Shown: positions 25,146-32,654 of the stretch, piece after piece | Layout: each line of letters begins with the position of its first letter | Numbering within the stretch: position 1 is the stretch's first letter | DNA from: UBA4717 sp045577925 | GTDB lineage: Bacteria; Bacillota; Clostridia; Oscillospirales; CAG-272 | Reading direction: 5' to 3' | DNA length: 36,206 nucleotides | Assembly (NCBI GenBank): GCA_045577925.1 | Contig: JAZNJH010000032.1 | Location: 1 to 36,206, forward strand | The notes under the pieces: model-generated | Seen by the model: only the letters and a program-made list of their open reading frames with translations | What the model was told of the DNA's origin: nothing | Database searches by the model: none | Translations under genes and position numbers: made by a program

Positions 25146-25314
25146 ACTAAATATGCGAAATACCACAAGCCGCCCCGCAAATGCATACCGATACAATAAT
25201 AACGGGAGGAGCAAGCCCCTCCCCTACAAAACTGCGCACGGAAAGTAACACCACTGTAAAACAAACGATTTCATCAGACAAAAAATAGCACAAACACAAG
25301 TACCTATTGCAATA

Positions 25315-25342
25315 TTGACTATTTTGTTATAAAATATATGTA
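25315..25342 (+). promoter_or_regulatory. Candidate promoter of the nuclease-helicase gene
   Basis: TTGACT (25315-25320) and TATGTA (25337-25342) are separated by 16 bases, 22 bases before the start codon. It lies immediately after the repeat region. Confidence 0.4.
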
Positions 25343-25364
25343 AGTCTAAAAAGGAGGGTGTGCT

Positions 25365-27872
25365 ATGGCAGAGATCATGCATATATCTGTTCGTGAGCTT
25401 TGCGAAAAAATGTTGCCAAGCGGTGATATTGATATGCGTAGATGCGCTTTCAGAGTTGTTGAAAGCACAAGACTTCACAAAAAACTGCAAAAGCAAGGCG
25501 GCGCAGTATATGCGCCTGAAGTCACCCTCAAAAAGCTCTTTGAACTTGATAATGGCAGTATCGTCTTAAACGGTAGAGCCGACGGCGTAATACAGACAGA
25601 AAACGGATATATTATTGAAGAAATAAAATGCGTAAACGTTCCCTTGTCACAGCTCGGCGGCGAGCCTTGCAAGACTCATCTTGCTCAGGCTATGTGCTAT
25701 GCCTATATGTACGCCGATGAAAAGGGTCTTGATAATATAATCGTAAGAATGACCTACTGTAATATACACACAGAAGAAACTTTGAATTTCGAGTATTCTT
25801 ATGAAAGAGAGGACCTTGAAGTATTCGTCCAAAACCTGCTTTCAGAGTATCTTGATACCTTGCATCAAAAACTCGAAAGACGGCTCGAATTTCAAAAAAG
25901 CGCAAAAAAGCTTGCTTTTCCGTATGAATCGTACAGAGATGGCCAAAGGCAGTTTGCAGAATATGCACTTGAGGCGATATGCACAAAGAAAAAACTCTTT
26001 GCAGAAGCACCCACGGGCATCGGCAAAACGATGTCTGCGCTCTTTCCTGCAGTAAAAGCGGCGGGAAACGGATACGGTGAAAAAATATTTTATTTCACGT
26101 CGAAGACCACGATAGCGCATGCGGCAAGCGATGCGTTCAGGCTTTTGTGCGAGAGGGGGCTTAATGCATCATGTATAATAATCAGCGCAAGAGAGCGTGC
26201 CTGCCAAAGCGGACTTGACGAGTGCGATCCGACGGCGTGTCAGAATGCCTGCGGACATTATGACCGTATAAACGAAGCTTTGAGAGAAGCGCTTGAAAAC
26301 GAGCGATTTTTCGATTTTGAAATATTACAGCAATATGCAAGGCGGCACAAGGTGTGTCCATATGAGCTTTCACTCGCCGTTTCAGAGTGGTGCGAGCTTG
26401 TAATATGCGATTACAATTATCTTTTCGACCCGATGGTCTTTTTGAGAAGATACTTTATACACGGCGGCGACTATATTTTCCTTGTTGACGAATCTCATAA
26501 TCTTGCACAAAGGGCAAGGGATATGTATTCGCACAGCATAAAAAGCCGTGATTTAAACGAGCTTTTATTAAACCACAGTTCTGCCGAAAAGATTCTTTTC
26601 CCGAAGCTTTATGAGGTCTTGGAATATATGAACAGCGCCAGAAGCCTTATTGAGATAAACACACGGCGCGAAGGCGAGCTTGGAATATTCAAAAGCACAA
26701 AACCGTTTGGCAGACTTAATTCTAAGCTTGCGGATCTTGTAGAAGCGTTTGAACTCTATTTCAGGGATAAGTCTGAGCTGCCAAAGCGTATGACCGATCT
26801 TTATTTTGAGATAAAGAAATATCTGAAAATAGCTGAATATTACGACGAAAAATACCTGAGCCTGATAGAATACAGAAACGGTGAATATACGTTCAGACAG
26901 GTGTGTATAGATCCCTCGGGCGTTATAAAAGACAGGCTTTCGCTTGGGCGGAGTACGGTGTTTTTTTCGGCAACCCTTTCGCCATGTGACTACTACAAAA
27001 GCGTGCTCGGCGGAGAAGATAAGGACCTTACTCTTGTATTGGATTCGCCGTTTCCGAAAGAAAACCTCTGCCTTGGGGCAACGTATAAATTCAGTACCCG
27101 CCTTGACGACAGACGTACAACGGCATCTGCACTTGCCGATATGCTCTATACGCTCATCTCATCAAAGGATGGAAACTACATAGCCTTTTTCCCATCCTAC
27201 AAATACATGAGCGAGATACATACTGCGTTTTTGAAAAAGTACCCGTTTGTAAAAACGATCATTCAGAAAAGCGATATGTCACAGCGCGAGCGCGATAATT
27301 ATATCAGAAGCTTTGATAAGGATACGCAGGGTATAGACAGAGCGGTCTTTGAAACAAAACCTGAAAAAGATCCGCGTTTGGACCTTGCAGGACTTGGACT
27401 CGTTCGCGGAAGCGAATTTTTTGGCAGTGTCACATCACAAACTCAAAAAAATAACAATGAAGAAAAAACACAGTCTATGCTTGCCTTCGGAGTGCTCGGC
27501 GGAGTATTCTCAGAGGGAATAGATTATAGCGGTGAAAAGCTTATAGGATGCGCCATCGTCGGTGTCGGACTACCGTCAATCAACGATGACTCAAATATGA
27601 TATGCGATTACTATAATCAGAGATCGGACGACGAGTATATGCGCGGATACGATTATGCCTACCGCATACCCGGAATGACGAAAGTTCTTCAGGCGGCAGG
27701 GCGAGTTATAAGAAGCGAAAATGACCGCGGAGTGATACTGCTGATCGATGACAGGTATCAGACACGCGAATATACTTCAATGTATCCTGCCCATTGGAAG
27801 CATATGAAGCTTATCGGGGACAGGCGTTCGCTTAAAGCAATGCTCGACAGATTCTGGTCTGAAAATGAATAG
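25365..27872 (+). CDS. DinG/XPD-type DNA helicase with N-terminal PD-(D/E)XK nuclease-like domain
   Basis: This 835-residue fusion begins (about 1-170) with a RecB/Cas4-like nuclease-type domain: GRADGVI (Asp73), then EEIK (Glu86, Lys88) and a QAMCY motif (Gln108, Tyr112). The remainder is a superfamily 2 helicase of the XPD/DinG branch, with Walker A EAPTGIGKTMSA (Lys221), an Fe-S-type cysteine group (Cys280, 287, 292, 296, 331), DESH box LVDESHNL (375-378), and motif VI QAAGRVIRSENDRG near the C-terminus. The family unwinds DNA 5'-3' and can resolve R-loops and G-quadruplexes. The nuclease part would add cutting of a strand, which is inference. AAGGAGG lies 7 bases before the ATG. It is a single gene converging with radC. 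Confidence 0.87.
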   Translation: MAEIMHISVRELCEKMLPSGDIDMRRCAFRVVESTRLHKKLQKQGGAVYAPEVTLKKLFELDNGSIVLNGRADGVIQTENGYIIEEIKCVNVPLSQLGGEPCKTHLAQAMCYAYMYADEKGLDNIIVRMTYCNIHTEETLNFEYSYEREDLEVFVQNLLSEYLDTLHQKLERRLEFQKSAKKLAFPYESYRDGQRQFAEYALEAICTKKKLFAEAPTGIGKTMSALFPAVKAAGNGYGEKIFYFTSKTTIAHAASDAFRLLCERGLNASCIIISARERACQSGLDECDPTACQNACGHYDRINEALREALENERFFDFEILQQYARRHKVCPYELSLAVSEWCELVICDYNYLFDPMVFLRRYFIHGGDYIFLVDESHNLAQRARDMYSHSIKSRDLNELLLNHSSAEKILFPKLYEVLEYMNSARSLIEINTRREGELGIFKSTKPFGRLNSKLADLVEAFELYFRDKSELPKRMTDLYFEIKKYLKIAEYYDEKYLSLIEYRNGEYTFRQVCIDPSGVIKDRLSLGRSTVFFSATLSPCDYYKSVLGGEDKDLTLVLDSPFPKENLCLGATYKFSTRLDDRRTTASALADMLYTLISSKDGNYIAFFPSYKYMSEIHTAFLKKYPFVKTIIQKSDMSQRERDNYIRSFDKDTQGIDRAVFETKPEKDPRLDLAGLGLVRGSEFFGSVTSQTQKNNNEEKTQSMLAFGVLGGVFSEGIDYSGEKLIGCAIVGVGLPSINDDSNMICDYYNQRSDDEYMRGYDYAYRIPGMTKVLQAAGRVIRSENDRGVILLIDDRYQTREYTSMYPAHWKHMKLIGDRRSLKAMLDRFWSENE

Positions 27873-27910
27873 AATAAAAGCCATGAGTTAAAACTCATGG
27901 CTTTTATTCT
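27871..27910. terminator. Bidirectional terminator between helicase gene and radC
   Basis: Arms AGAATAAAAGCCATGAG (27871-27887) and its complement (27894-27910) enclose TTAAAA. The A/T-rich outer stem gives T-runs on both strands. The helicase stop codon overlaps the first arm, and radC ends 3 bases beyond the other. Confidence 0.88.
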
Positions 27911-27912
27911 TA

Positions 27913-28740
27913 TTACCTTTGCTTTTCAAGCTCTCTTTTTATGATTGTTTCTGCAAAATCGGGGTATATAACAGAATCTTCATCTTCGTCAAATACACTT
28001 GAGTATAAAGCGTCGTCACCCGATTTAAAATCTCCAACAAAGCGAACGGAGTCGCTCATTTTAAAGTACTCATAGCCTGAAACGATAAACATATCAACAA
28101 GCTCGACCGACATCGATCTTATTATTCTGTTTAATTCCATAGCTGCCCGCATATCCTCGTTTGAAGGAGTAACATCGCCGTTTGGATGGTTATGTGCAAT
28201 AGCAACCTTTTTAACGTCGCCGCGAAGGAGTATCTTGGAAAGCTCTCTCTGGTCAAACGAGCATTCAGACGGATGCTCTGATGAGAGCCACTCGTAATTT
28301 AATAACTGCATTGAGGCGTTAAAGGTGAGTATCATCAATTTTTCGCCTCTGATACCGGAATACAGCTCACATATCTTTTTTGCAAGAGAATCTGTGTCAT
28401 TGAACGTTTTGCGGCTGTTCTGGGCAATTACGCATCTTCTGTTAAGCGTTGCATGCATGTTTATCAGTATAGCAGTGCACGGTCCTATTCCGTCAACCGT
28501 GCAAAGCTCGTCGATGCTTGCAGAGAGAACGTTTTGTATATCTCCGAATTTTGCAAGAAGCTTAACGGCGATGGGATAAACGTCCTGCTGTGAAAGAGCG
28601 TACGTGAGAAGAAGCTCTAAAAGTCTTGCGTCATTCATGTAGTCTGTGTCCTGAGTGATATAGCGCTTTCTGAGTCTTTCGCGATGGCCTTTGAGAAGCT
28701 TTTTCTCTTCTTTTGATAATTTTGGTTTTTTGCCTGCCAT
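27913..28740 (-). CDS. radC: RadC family protein (MPN/JAMM domain)
   Basis: This 275-residue protein has an N-terminal helix-hairpin-helix region (about 40-100, with TVDGIGPCTA) and a C-terminal MPN domain carrying the JAMM metal motif HNHPNGDVTPSNED (His183, His185, Ser193, Asp196). RadC proteins are widespread and often annotated as DNA repair factors, but the biochemical activity remains unclear; the JAMM motif suggests a metallohydrolase. It is about 40 residues longer than usual because of an acidic C-terminal tail. It is divergent from a winged-helix regulator, with an AT-rich inverted repeat between them. Confidence 0.92.
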   Translation of the reverse strand: MAGKKPKLSKEEKKLLKGHRERLRKRYITQDTDYMNDARLLELLLTYALSQQDVYPIAVKLLAKFGDIQNVLSASIDELCTVDGIGPCTAILINMHATLNRRCVIAQNSRKTFNDTDSLAKKICELYSGIRGEKLMILTFNASMQLLNYEWLSSEHPSECSFDQRELSKILLRGDVKKVAIAHNHPNGDVTPSNEDMRAAMELNRIIRSMSVELVDMFIVSGYEYFKMSDSVRFVGDFKSGDDALYSSVFDEDEDSVIYPDFAETIIKRELEKQR

Positions 28741-28759
28741 AAAAACAACACCTTTTCAA

Positions 28760-28784
28760 GATAAAATAATAATATTATTTTATC
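28760..28784. promoter_or_regulatory. AT-rich inverted repeat in the radC / regulator intergenic region
   Basis: GATAAAATAAT-AAT-ATTATTTTATC is an 11+3+11 perfect inverted repeat, 20 bases upstream of radC and about 90 bases upstream of the divergent winged-helix gene. It may be an operator for that regulator, or part of the radC promoter. A-tract composition alone could also explain it. Confidence 0.35.
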
Positions 28785-28813
28785 CGTATTTTTACTGCAT
28801 GTCAAGCAATTAC

Positions 28814-28842
28814 TTGCTTTTTTTGAGAAGTTAATATATAAT
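28814..28842 (+). promoter_or_regulatory. Promoter of the orphan winged-helix regulator
   Basis: TTGCTT (28814-28819) and a perfect TATAAT (28837-28842) are separated by 17 bases; the gene starts about 30 bases downstream. Confidence 0.55.
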
Positions 28843-28872
28843 TAAGATAATTATAAAAATTATGAGGTCAAA

Positions 28873-29469
28873 ATGAGCAAATGCAGCATAAAAATACTGT
28901 GCAAAAATGAATATACGGCACGCCTTATAATGCTTATAGCAGGAGAGCTTGATTTTAAGGCGTGGATGTCAACACGCGCCGATGGAAACATGAACGTGAT
29001 CGATTCATCATACGCATATAGCGGAGAATACGAGCCTTCAAAATGCATATACCTCTGTGAAAGCGGCGAAAAGATACCAAAGGGAATAACCAGAGTTATT
29101 CAGAAGCCGTTTTTGTGGGACGAGCTTCGGCATGAGCTTTGCGAAATGTATGAGCATTTATATGGCAAATCTGAACACAGACTTGTTTTAGAGGGACATG
29201 AACTGATATCAGATGGCAAGAGCGTTATTCTGACCGATAAGGAAGCAAAGCTTTTTACATATCTTAAACTTCATGCAGATAAGCCTGTATCAAGAGAAGA
29301 GCTCTTGTCAAACGTGTGGGAAAATGATGGCGGCAGTCAAGCGAATATAACCGACGTATATATAAATTATCTGCGTTCAAAGATCAGAAAAACGTTTGAT
29401 ATAAACGTAATAAGATCAGTACGCTCAGTCGGATATATGTATACAGATGAATATATCGAAACAAAATAA
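28873..29469 (+). CDS. Orphan OmpR/PhoB-type winged-helix regulator with degenerate receiver
   Basis: This 198-residue protein's C-terminal half (about 103-192) is a typical OmpR-class winged helix: LTDKEAKLFTYLKLHADKPV, REELLSNVWEN, then TDVYINYLRSKIRK and SVRSVGYMY. The N-terminal part (1-100) is receiver-sized and keeps the K-P-F element (QKPF, 77-80) of receiver domains, but I cannot find the acidic pocket or the phospho-accepting aspartate. No sensor kinase gene is adjacent. It is therefore probably a phosphorylation-independent or ligand-controlled regulator. GAGGT lies 6 bases before the ATG. It is transcribed alone, divergent from radC and converging with trpB. Its target is unknown; the inverted repeat at 28760-28784 is one candidate. 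Confidence 0.8.
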   Translation: MSKCSIKILCKNEYTARLIMLIAGELDFKAWMSTRADGNMNVIDSSYAYSGEYEPSKCIYLCESGEKIPKGITRVIQKPFLWDELRHELCEMYEHLYGKSEHRLVLEGHELISDGKSVILTDKEAKLFTYLKLHADKPVSREELLSNVWENDGGSQANITDVYINYLRSKIRKTFDINVIRSVRSVGYMYTDEYIETK

Positions 29470-29498
29470 AAATCCGTGTTTTTTTACACGGATTTTTT
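29468..29498. terminator. Bidirectional terminator between regulator gene and trpB
   Basis: AAAAATCCGTGT and ACACGGATTTTT form a stem (29468-29479 / 29486-29497), with T-runs usable from both strands between the two converging genes. Confidence 0.85.
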
Positions 29499-29503
29499 AT
29501 GTA

Positions 29504-30721
29504 TTATCTGATTCCGTAATTTTCGATGATATAGTCCATATCCTTGTCACCTCTGCCCGAGAGACAGATAAGGATCGAGCCCTTCTTCATTTCCTTTGCA
29601 AGACGGATCGCGTGCGCTACCGCGTGGCTGCTCTCGATTGCGGGAATGATTCCTTCCATTCTCGAAAGTCTGAAGAAAGCATCGACTGCGTCTTCGTCGC
29701 CAACAGTGTCGTACTTAACTCTGCCAAGGTCACGGAGAAATGCGTGCTCGGGGCCCGATGAAGGATAGTCAAGTCCGCTCGCTACCGAATAAACGGGAGC
29801 AGGCTCGCCATTTTCGTCTTTGAGCATAATGCTGTTGAAGCCGTGCATGATTCCCTCTGTGCCGTACTGAAGACTTGCGGCGTGGTCACCGAGCTTTGTT
29901 CCGCGCCCGAGAGGCTCAACGCCGTAAATGCTTACGGGGTCATTTAAAAAGCCTGCAAAGAAGCCTGCAGAGTTCGAGCCGCCGCCAACACAAGCAGTGA
30001 TAGCTGTGGGAAGATGTCCCGTCATCTCGATAAACTGCGCTCTTGCCTCTTCACCGACAACGTACTGAAAATCTCTTACCATCATCGGGAAAGGATGAGG
30101 ACCGACAACCGAGCCTATGCAGTAGATACAATCCTTATACTCCTTGCTGTATGCGGCAAATGCTGCGTCAACAGCCTCTTTAAGAGTAGCGAGCCCGTGT
30201 GTTACCTCAACCACGTTAGCTCCGAGTATCTTCATTCTTGCAACGTTCGGAGCCTGCTTTTTTATATCGACAGAGCCCATATAAATATCGCACTCAAGAC
30301 CGAAGTATGCCGCAGCTGTTGCAAGAGCAACACCGTGCTGTCCTGCGCCCGTTTCGGCGATGATCTTCTTTTTGCCCATATACTTTGCTAAAAGCGCCTC
30401 ACCCATACAGTGATTCAGCTTGTGCGCTCCAGTATGGTTAAGGTCCTCACGCTTTGCGTAAAGCTGAACGTTACCGATAGAGTTGCTTAATCTCTCAAGG
30501 TGTGTAACGGGTGTAGGCCTTCCCTGAAATTCCTTGCGGATACGGCGAAGCTCGTCGATAAATTTACGCGACTGACAAATTGAATAGTAGGCGTCGGTTA
30601 TCTCTGCCATCGCTGCTTTGAGGTCGTCTGAAATATAGCAACCGCCATAGGGACCGAAAAAGCCCTCGTCATTGGGATAATTCTGAAAATACGTGTCAAA
30701 ATTTATATTGTTGAAGTTCAT
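29504..30721 (-). CDS. trpB: Tryptophan synthase beta chain
   Basis: This 405-residue PLP enzyme condenses indole with serine to give tryptophan. The PLP lysine is Lys101 in LNHTGAHKLNHCMG, the catalytic Glu123 lies in AETGAGQHG, and the phosphate-binding GGGSNSAG and IPAIESSHAVAHA segments are present. It is the normal TrpB1 type by length and motifs. AAAGGAG precedes the ATG. No trpA or other trp gene is adjacent; the gene stands alone under a tryptophan T-box. It may work with a distant TrpA or salvage free indole, which is available in the gut; that is inference. Confidence 0.95.
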   Translation of the reverse strand: MNFNNINFDTYFQNYPNDEGFFGPYGGCYISDDLKAAMAEITDAYYSICQSRKFIDELRRIRKEFQGRPTPVTHLERLSNSIGNVQLYAKREDLNHTGAHKLNHCMGEALLAKYMGKKKIIAETGAGQHGVALATAAAYFGLECDIYMGSVDIKKQAPNVARMKILGANVVEVTHGLATLKEAVDAAFAAYSKEYKDCIYCIGSVVGPHPFPMMVRDFQYVVGEEARAQFIEMTGHLPTAITACVGGGSNSAGFFAGFLNDPVSIYGVEPLGRGTKLGDHAASLQYGTEGIMHGFNSIMLKDENGEPAPVYSVASGLDYPSSGPEHAFLRDLGRVKYDTVGDEDAVDAFFRLSRMEGIIPAIESSHAVAHAIRLAKEMKKGSILICLSGRGDKDMDYIIENYGIR

Positions 30722-30813
30722 TATAATTCTCCTTTATTATAAATTCCATTTTTAAAGTACAGGCGAAAACTTAAAGTCGCCATCGTTTAACAAAAAGCAT
30801 TTTGTTCTCCCTC

Positions 30814-31096
30814 GTATAAAAAAACTGCCCCTGAATTTTACAGGGACAGTAAATAATAAACTGCGGTGCCACCCAATTTGATGAAGATTCATCCACTCAA
30901 CTCGTACCAACATACGAGCTACTCTGTAACGGGAGTAAAACCGTCGACTGCTACTTGCATAATATATGCTTTCGGTCGCCCTCATAAGTCCATTCGCCTG
31001 ATCCGCCGTTATCGCGATCTCACCATACGCGACTCTCTTTGAACGTTATAGCTCAGGTTACTACTCTTAATCATAGGTTTTTCTTTGATGATGAAT
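30814..31096 (-). promoter_or_regulatory. Tryptophan T-box riboswitch controlling trpB
   Basis: The minus strand has all parts of a T-box leader. Stem I includes AGAGAGTCG and GGTGAGATCGCGAT-type elements. A specifier loop, GAATGGACTTATGAGG, has a TGG (Trp) codon at 30992-30990. The T-box sequence TGGGTGGCACCGCAG (pairing with the tRNA acceptor end) is on the complement of 30861-30875, and a terminator follows. Uncharged tRNA-Trp binding would favour the antiterminator and allow trpB expression. Confidence 0.93.
30817..30850 (-). terminator. T-box terminator ahead of trpB
   Basis: ACTGTCCCTG / CAGGGGCAGT (one G-U pair; 30841-30850 and 30824-30833) is followed on the minus strand by seven T. 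It is mutually exclusive with the T-box antiterminator just upstream. Confidence 0.85.
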
Positions 31097-31098
31097 GT

Positions 31099-31127
31099 AT
31101 TATATCACCGCACTAAAGTTTTGTCAA
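31099..31127 (-). promoter_or_regulatory. Consensus promoter of the T-box-trpB transcript
   Basis: A perfect TTGACA (31122-31127) and TATAAT (31099-31104) lie on the minus strand with a 17-base spacer. As with the glycine riboswitch, a strong constitutive-looking promoter precedes an RNA switch. Confidence 0.85.
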
Positions 31128-31150
31128 GAGATTTTTGAAAATTTATCCCT

Positions 31151-31184
31151 GCAAAAATCACCTGAAGACACGCTTCAGGTGATT
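31151..31184 (-). terminator. Terminator of the aminotransferase gene
   Basis: AATCACCTGAAG / CTTCAGGTGATT (12 bp, loop of 5; 31156-31167 and 31173-31184) is followed by TTTTTGC on the minus strand. It separates this gene from the trpB promoter. Confidence 0.88.
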
Positions 31185-31190
31185 AAATTG

Positions 31191-32468
31191 TTACATATAC
31201 ATTTTTTCAAGCGCCGCGATCTTTACGCAAAGGCAAAGGATCTCGCTTGCCGCTTTAAGCTCGTCATTTGGCGGGAACGTCGGTGCTATACGGATATTAG
31301 AGTCGTCGGGATCATTACCGTAAGGGAATGTTGCACCGGCAGGTGTGAGCGTCACACCAAGCTCGCTTACAAGCTTGTAAACGAGCTTAGCGCATCCGCG
31401 TGCAACGTCAAGGCTGATGAAATATCCGCCACGAGGCTTACTCCAGCTTGCAACGCCTGTATCGCCAAGCTCTCTTTCCAGTGTATCAAGTACAATATCA
31501 AATTTCGGTTTTATTATTTCGGTATGCTTCTTCATGTGTTCAAGAACGCCGCCTGCGTTTTTGAAATATCTGACGTGGCGAAGCATGTTAAGCTTGTCAA
31601 AGCCGATAGTCTGTACCGTGAGTACCTTTTTGATCTGTGCTATGTTTTCTTCGCTTGCCGCCATTATAGCAACACCCGATCCGGGGAATGAGATCTTCGA
31701 GGTTGAAGCGAAGTAATAAATCATATTAACGTTATTACATTTTTCTGCTTCATCAAATATATCAAGAAGCTTTTCGGGATTATCAATATCAAAATCGTGA
31801 ACCGCGTAAGCATTGTCCCAGAAGATTCTGAAATCCTCAGCCGCAGGCTTTAAGGCGGCTAAACGCTTTACAGTTTCGTCTGAATATACTATCCCGCCGG
31901 GATTTGAATACTTCGGTACGCACCATATGCCCTTGATGCTGTTGTCTTCGCTGACAAGCTTTTCAACCACGTCCATATCAGGACCGTTTTGTGTCATCGG
32001 TACGGTTATCATTTCAATACCGAGCGACTCGCATATAGCAAAGTGCCTGTCGTATCCGGGAGCAGGGCATAAGAATTTCACCTTGTCAAGCTTAGCCCAG
32101 GGAGTAGAGCCCAATACACCGTAAAGCATCGCGCGTGCCACGGTATCGTACATAAGGTTAAGGCTTGAGTTTCCGGCAACTATTATTCTTTCGGCTTTTA
32201 AGCCCAAAAGCTCTGCAAAAAGATTCTTGGCTTGGTCTATACCGTCAAGAATACCGTAGTTGCGCAGATCAAAGCCGTTTTGGGCACGGCAGTCGCTATC
32301 TGACGAAAGCGTATCCATCATGCCCATAGTAATGTCAAGCTGAGCCTTGCCCGGCTTCCCGCGTGACATATCAAGCTTGAGTCCTTTGGATTTAAGCGCG
32401 TTGTATTCTTTTTTTAAAGAAGAAAGCTCATTTGCCGCTTCTTCTTTTGTAAGACTTAGGTAGTTCAT
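31191..32468 (-). CDS. Aspartate aminotransferase-like enzyme (class I, subgroup Ic type)
   Basis: This 425-residue fold-type I aminotransferase has PLP lysine Lys258 in YFASTSKISFPGSG. Asp218 and Tyr221 are in FWDNAYAVHDFD, and the SRGKPGKAQLDI (35-46) and WCVPKYSNPGGIVYSDE (182-198) segments are characteristic. The sequence style fits the Pfam PF12897 group (subgroup Ic aspartate aminotransferases known from actinobacteria) rather than classical AspC. It likely exchanges amino groups between aspartate and 2-oxoglutarate. AAAGGA stands some 9 bases before the ATG. The gene is transcribed alone from its own promoter, upstream of but separated from trpB. Confidence 0.87.
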   Translation of the reverse strand: MNYLSLTKEEAANELSSLKKEYNALKSKGLKLDMSRGKPGKAQLDITMGMMDTLSSDSDCRAQNGFDLRNYGILDGIDQAKNLFAELLGLKAERIIVAGNSSLNLMYDTVARAMLYGVLGSTPWAKLDKVKFLCPAPGYDRHFAICESLGIEMITVPMTQNGPDMDVVEKLVSEDNSIKGIWCVPKYSNPGGIVYSDETVKRLAALKPAAEDFRIFWDNAYAVHDFDIDNPEKLLDIFDEAEKCNNVNMIYYFASTSKISFPGSGVAIMAASEENIAQIKKVLTVQTIGFDKLNMLRHVRYFKNAGGVLEHMKKHTEIIKPKFDIVLDTLERELGDTGVASWSKPRGGYFISLDVARGCAKLVYKLVSELGVTLTPAGATFPYGNDPDDSNIRIAPTFPPNDELKAASEILCLCVKIAALEKMYM

Positions 32469-32550
32469 TGATGCAAATCCTTTGTGAAAAATGATTAAAA
32501 TGCAAGATTTTTATTTCAAAAATTGCAAAATATAAGTACGTTTGCTTTAT

Positions 32551-32579
32551 ATTATACCCTATATTGTCCTAAAATGCAA
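32551..32579 (-). promoter_or_regulatory. Promoter of the aminotransferase gene
   Basis: On the minus strand, TTGCAT (32574-32579) and a perfect TATAAT (32551-32556) are 17 bases apart, giving a leader of about 75 bases. Confidence 0.55.
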
Positions 32580-32654
32580 GATAAAAATGTACGAAATTTC
32601 AAAAACTACCTGTAATTTTTTTGTGTATGCAGTTAAAAATACACAAAACTGCTT

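Larger units (their letters stand above)
24933..25275. repeat. Composite intergenic repeat region
   Basis: The 530-base gap between rlmA and the helicase gene is filled by several palindromic modules rather than a gene. A unit containing TTTACGGGGGTGTGACTT occurs at 24939-24956, again within the left arm of the hairpin below, inverted in its right arm, and in decayed inverted form at about 25239-25275. CCTTCCCC/GGGGAAGG with CAGCC/GGCTG forms a second module (24991-25037). GGGAGG...CCTCCC (25204-25223) forms a third. GCGG(T/C)TTGTGG also appears in inverted positions outside the hairpin. Short open frames here are by-products of the repeats. Confidence 0.75.

Noticed and set aside
25033..25264. 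Short open frames within the repeat region (about 70 codons on each strand)
   Set aside because: They translate the inverted repeat and its flanks, giving similar peptides on both strands; no ribosome binding site or domain is present.
24933..25275. Possible CRISPR array
   Set aside because: The repeated units are palindromic, irregularly spaced, partly inverted and different from one another; there are no regular unique spacers and no cas genes nearby. The Cas4-like domain at 25365 belongs to a helicase fusion.
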